From: Enoplosus armatus
Taxonomy: Eukaryota > Chordata > Actinopteri > Centrarchiformes > Enoplosidae
Length of the DNA: 64,000 bases
Reading direction: 5' to 3'
Assembly: GCF_043641665.1 (NCBI RefSeq)
Contig: NC_092200.1
Location: 5,551,694-5,615,693, forward strand
A program made the translations under genes and the position numbers. Below the pieces are notes generated by a model. That model was not told the DNA's origin. It saw only the letters and a list, made by a program, of their open reading frames with translations, and searched no databases. Below are positions 61,034 through 64,000 of the stretch, one piece after another; the stretch's first letter is position 1; each line of letters begins with the position of its first letter.

Positions 61034-62627
61034 AATTGACCGCAAACAACTCCACAGTGGAAATTTCTTCAATCATAGACGCATCTGGGTCAAAGTTTCT
61101 AATCATTTTCTTTTATACTAAGTTTATTTCCCCTTTTCTGACACAAGCAGCAGTTTGAGGGGCGGGAGTTGCTATGGCGACACGATGTAACGATCCAATA
61201 GGTTTATGTTGTGGCAAATATTTCAAATGAATGTGTATATTAAAGGAAAAGCCAAATAACCAATAAATTACCCCTTAGTTTGCTAAGTAGGGTCACTTTA
61301 TTAAATTAATACAGAAATTAAAGGGTTACCATAGCAAACACCTTTATCAACAGTTAAGGTGTTGATTAAGGATCTTTTTGGGGGTAAATTAAGGATGAAT
61401 TCATGGTAATTTAAGGGATTCTCTGTTATACTGTGTGGATTACAGGCTCAGTATATCCTAACATTGTTTCGGTTATATATAATTTTTCTAAAACCCCTTT
61501 TCACTGTACTAAGAGCAGCACAATTCATCCATCCAAGTGGAATATTTCATTAAACAAGAAGATCTGCCCTGCACTGTGTACAAGCACCAGAATTGACAGA
61601 ACATCCTAAACAAACAACACTTAAGATGTTTGTGCAACAAAACTACTATCCCGCCTCTCGCCTTCAGATATCATTTTGTTTTCATAGTTATACTTCCCCC
61701 TCTGCAGATCAACAGAAGCAGTTTGTGCACCCTAAATCAGTAACTGGATGGGTTACCATCTGTGCATGTTAACAAAGACTTCAACTGCAAAATAAAACTG
61801 TAAGAGTAAAAAACAAAGGAAGGAAAAAAAAATGTTTGTCCCAACTGTGTCTTTTTCTAAAACTTTGTGTCATAATATTCTTTAATATACAGAGTTTTAT
61901 TGAGCCCTAATTAGTGCACACACCAAGATACAGTGTCCTCCTATTGCTGGAGGACAAATTCAAACCCTTTGACTCTTATAAAACTAGGAAAAGTTAACAG
62001 TTTTGGGATTAGTTTGATATGAGATACATAATACATAATAATAATGTTTTTCGGTGGGGGTGAAGTGCCTCTTTAACAGAGCACAGATTGGTTGCGGAAC
62101 CCATTTGGCTGCCGCATTAGATTCAACAGATTGAAGTTACCACAAAAGACGCTGCTAACTGATCTGCAGGAGGCAAATGGAAACAATGGCAATGAAATGA
62201 TCTCTGAAGGCTAGGAGTTACACTTTAATACTGCTGCAGCATCCTCGCAAACGGTGGCAACGACTGCAAGTGCTATTTGTTCAGCAGCGTTTGAGGCCGT
62301 GAGCCAGTACACAGCACATGTCAGATCTTTTGGTGCTGCTGAAGGTTTCTGCTTTAAACTCATGCGTTTTCTTTAAAAATGAAACTCAGTACAAAGCTAA
62401 AGTAAACACCAGTCCCAACAAAGGAAGACAGTGCAATGACTAATGACTAATGAGATTATTTACCGCCTCAGAAGTTACATTTTCATTGCTTTCTGCCTTT
62501 TTTTTCTCCCCCTTTCAAGTAGAATTGGTCACACACTGTGTTGATATGACTATTTCCACATTTAGCTCTGTTTGATTTGGCTTCTGGATGCTGTCTTGGA
62601 AACTAATGAAAGGCTGTCTGCCCACAG

Positions 62628-62747
62628 GAACCATGGTAGTGCAAGTGGCAGCCACAGATGCAGATGACCCAACGTATGGGAACAGTGCCAGGGTGGTCTA
62701 CAGCATCATCCACGGACAGCCGTACTTCTCAGTGGAGCCCAAGACAG
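62628..62747 (+). CDS. cdh7: cdh7-like cadherin, coding exon 3: EC2 part
   Basis: Encodes the end of codon 178 through residue 217 and the first base of codon 218. It is bounded by CCCACAG|GAACC and ACAG|GTAGGA and is 120 nt long, phase 1 in and phase 1 out, the usual length for this type II cadherin exon. The protein reads [20 protein letters not shown], then [30 protein letters not shown] is the hallmark of EC2 in type II cadherins and includes the Asp-X-Asp calcium ligands (188, 190). VEPKTG favours cadherin-7. The reading frame stays open for 84 codons into intron 4 by chance. The next exon lies beyond the window. Confidence 0.95.
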
Positions 62748-64000
62748 GTAGGACCAAAGTGGTGGTGATTGAATCCACAGATGTGACCACAGTATTAAAG
62801 GCCCTGAAAATATATTTTCTCCCTCAGGGTTTTACTATGACTGATGAGGTCCTAGATAAATTGACAATTGTCTGCCACGGTTGGAGCATTTTGGTAATTT
62901 TACATGAGAGATTTCTGTTGTTTGTGTTTTTGTCTGCGCTCCTCTCACTAGTTTGTGAGACTTACATCAAAATGATGTTGGATGATGAAGATGACAATTG
63001 AAATGATGTTGCCAGGTCACTGTTAATCAACTCTGATCAAACCATAAAGATAAAACCCTTTTTTTGTCTTTTTCCTCTAAACTTTGATTTAGATTTGGTT
63101 TATTTAGTCATTAATATTCAATGTTCAGTCATGTAACTTCCGCTGAACATCGGCCATTATAGACACAAGTGGCAATAATATGTTTATTATTTAGGTCATA
63201 GTTAAAGGTGGTGTTATACTGTACGACATCATATTATACATCATATATTTATATTTATATTTTTTTTGTCCTTCCCATTCTCATACATGAGGGTTGCAGA
63301 ATATCAGAAACACCTGAATACAATGCAGTGCGCCATCATTAACTATGATCTCAGTGCTAAAACATATAATTGAATTAACACCTCTGTGACAGTGTAAAAG
63401 AAAATGATCATTATAGGCGTCATAAAAGTAGACTTTATGGCAGAACAGTCGTGTTGGATTGTATTCGATTGTACAGGTGTACCTAATAAAGTGGACACTG
63501 TGTGTTTCCCATAATTCTCTTGAGTCAGTAGCTTTAAAAACGATGATGATGATGATTATTATGTGACCTGACTGTGTTTACCTCTGGTTTTACCGTAGCG
63601 ATAAAACCATTGTTTATCTGTGACATGATAAAATATAGTGCAGTAGCTTAAGTAGAGAGGAGCCAGAAAGTTTGCTAACATTAGCTAACATAAGCTAACT
63701 GCAGCAGAGTGTATTGAACTGAGAAAGTGTGTTTAATTGCTTTTAATTTGTAAGAACGAGACTATTGCATTTTATTTATTTTATTTAATTTACATAGTGT
63801 GGCTTTAAGCATTGCTCATACTGGAAAAATACACCAGATTTAAGTGCCCTGATGCTGACAATGAAAACACCATTGACATTTTAATTTTGCCTTTAACAAA
63901 TTAAATCACAGAGTTTCAAAGGAAGCAGCTGGCAAACAAATTCTATCAAGTATCGTCTCTTGGTGCAATAAAGATAACAGCAATGAAATTAGAAAACAGT
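62748..64000 (+). other. cdh7: Start of intron 4 of cdh7-like gene
   Basis: Begins GTAGGACC and runs off the window. The only recognised content is a dispersed repeat at 63080-63500. The last 500 bp are AT-rich, with a GATGATGATGAT run near 63543, and hold nothing I can name. Confidence 0.8.
63080..63500 (+). repeat. Dispersed repeat family 5, copy 2
   Basis: Contains ACATCGGCCATTATAGACAC, ATATGTTTATTATTTAGGTC, GAATATCAGAAACACCTGAA, an identical 36-nt block at 63350-63385 shared with 57442-57477, and ends ACAGGTGTACCTAATAAAGT followed by GGACACTG. I recognise that ending as a common fish repeat terminus. The class is not certain. Confidence 0.7.

Larger units (their letters stand above)
52506..62627 (+). 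other. cdh7: Intron 3 of cdh7-like gene, 10.1 kb
   Basis: Runs from GTAAAC to CCCACAG and splits codon 178 (phase 1). It contains repeat family 1 copy 5 (53501), an antisense retrotransposon tail fragment (54725), repeat family 2 copy 2 (55790), a candidate conserved element (56570-57110), a repeat at 57312, an AAAG microsatellite (58176) and a composite retroelement tail (60540-61033). The stretches 52510-53500, 53900-54720, 54830-55780, 57570-60160 and 61040-62620 show no gene, RNA or repeat that I can name. Confidence 0.9.
15930..64000 (+). other. cdh7: cdh7-like type II cadherin gene, 5' part (gene span, runs off the window)
   Basis: Three coding exons with consensus splice sites, in one frame, spell the N-terminal part of a type II classical cadherin. 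The exons are 21417-21653, 52211-52505 and 62628-62747, with a probable non-coding exon ending at 16337. Type II cadherins are calcium-dependent homophilic adhesion proteins of the plasma membrane, used for cell sorting mainly in the nervous system and neural crest. The paralogue call rests on diagnostic stretches that I recall from vertebrate cadherin-7: [21 protein letters not shown] and FSVEPKTG. Cadherin-20, -12, -18, -6, -10 and -11 differ at these points. Teleosts may have two cdh7 copies and I cannot say which this is. The start of the span is approximate. Confidence 0.8.

Noticed and set aside
62748..63001. Open frame continuing 84 codons from exon 4 into intron 4, possible retained-intron truncated cadherin
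   Set aside because: A good donor (ACAG|GTAGGA) stands at the conserved exon end, and the extension ([12 protein letters not shown]...) does not resemble cadherin. Chance read-through is simpler.
1..64000. CRISPR arrays, operons, prophage or integrated viral genes
   Set aside because: None seen. There are no regularly spaced identical repeats with unique spacers, and no viral-type reading frames. The sequence is ordinary vertebrate chromosomal DNA.

Overview
This window looks like vertebrate, specifically teleost fish, genomic DNA, and probably comes from a spiny-rayed (percomorph-type) fish. It is AT-rich and gene-sparse. It has CA/GT microsatellites, GT-AG introns and several dispersed repeat families that I recognise as common in such genomes. 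No bacterial, viral or organellar gene organisation is present. Nearly all of the open reading frames are chance ORFs in non-coding DNA.

One protein-coding gene is supported: the 5' part of a type II classical cadherin on the + strand. It matches cadherin-7 (cdh7) better than the other type II paralogues I can recall. A probable non-coding first exon (5' UTR, with a 61-nt GA tract and small upstream ORFs) ends at a GTGAGT donor at 16338. The first coding exon (ATG 21417 to 21653) carries the signal peptide, a short prodomain, the RHKR furin site and the start of EC1 with the two strand-swap tryptophans. Exon 3 (52211-52505, 295 nt) carries the rest of EC1, the DINDNEP calcium linker and the start of EC2. 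Exon 4 (62628-62747, 120 nt) carries the next part of EC2. Together they give 217 complete codons. The remaining exons (rest of EC2, EC3-EC5, transmembrane and cytoplasmic parts) lie beyond position 64000.

Layout: 1 to about 15.9 kb is upstream intergenic DNA with a foldback element, a 102-bp direct repeat pair, other diverged repeats, and a G-rich then pyrimidine-rich zone before the probable promoter. About 15.9-16.3 kb is the promoter and exon 1. Intron 1 is about 5 kb, intron 2 about 30.6 kb and intron 3 about 10.1 kb; intron 4 begins at 62748. Introns 2 and 3 hold five copies of one unclassified repeat, all in the orientation of the gene. They also hold a MITE with 3-bp TAA target duplications nested in one of those copies, a degenerate 42-bp tandem array, remnants of a non-LTR retrotransposon, an element ending in an L2-like tail, and several low-complexity tracts. 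Some repeat-free, homeodomain-motif-rich stretches are candidate conserved regulatory elements.

I found no clear evidence of a previously undescribed biological system. The most interesting structures are the nested or foldback repeats, the strand-biased repeat family, the direct repeats flanking exon 4, and the candidate enhancers. Repeat-family recognition is from memory and pattern, not from a database search.
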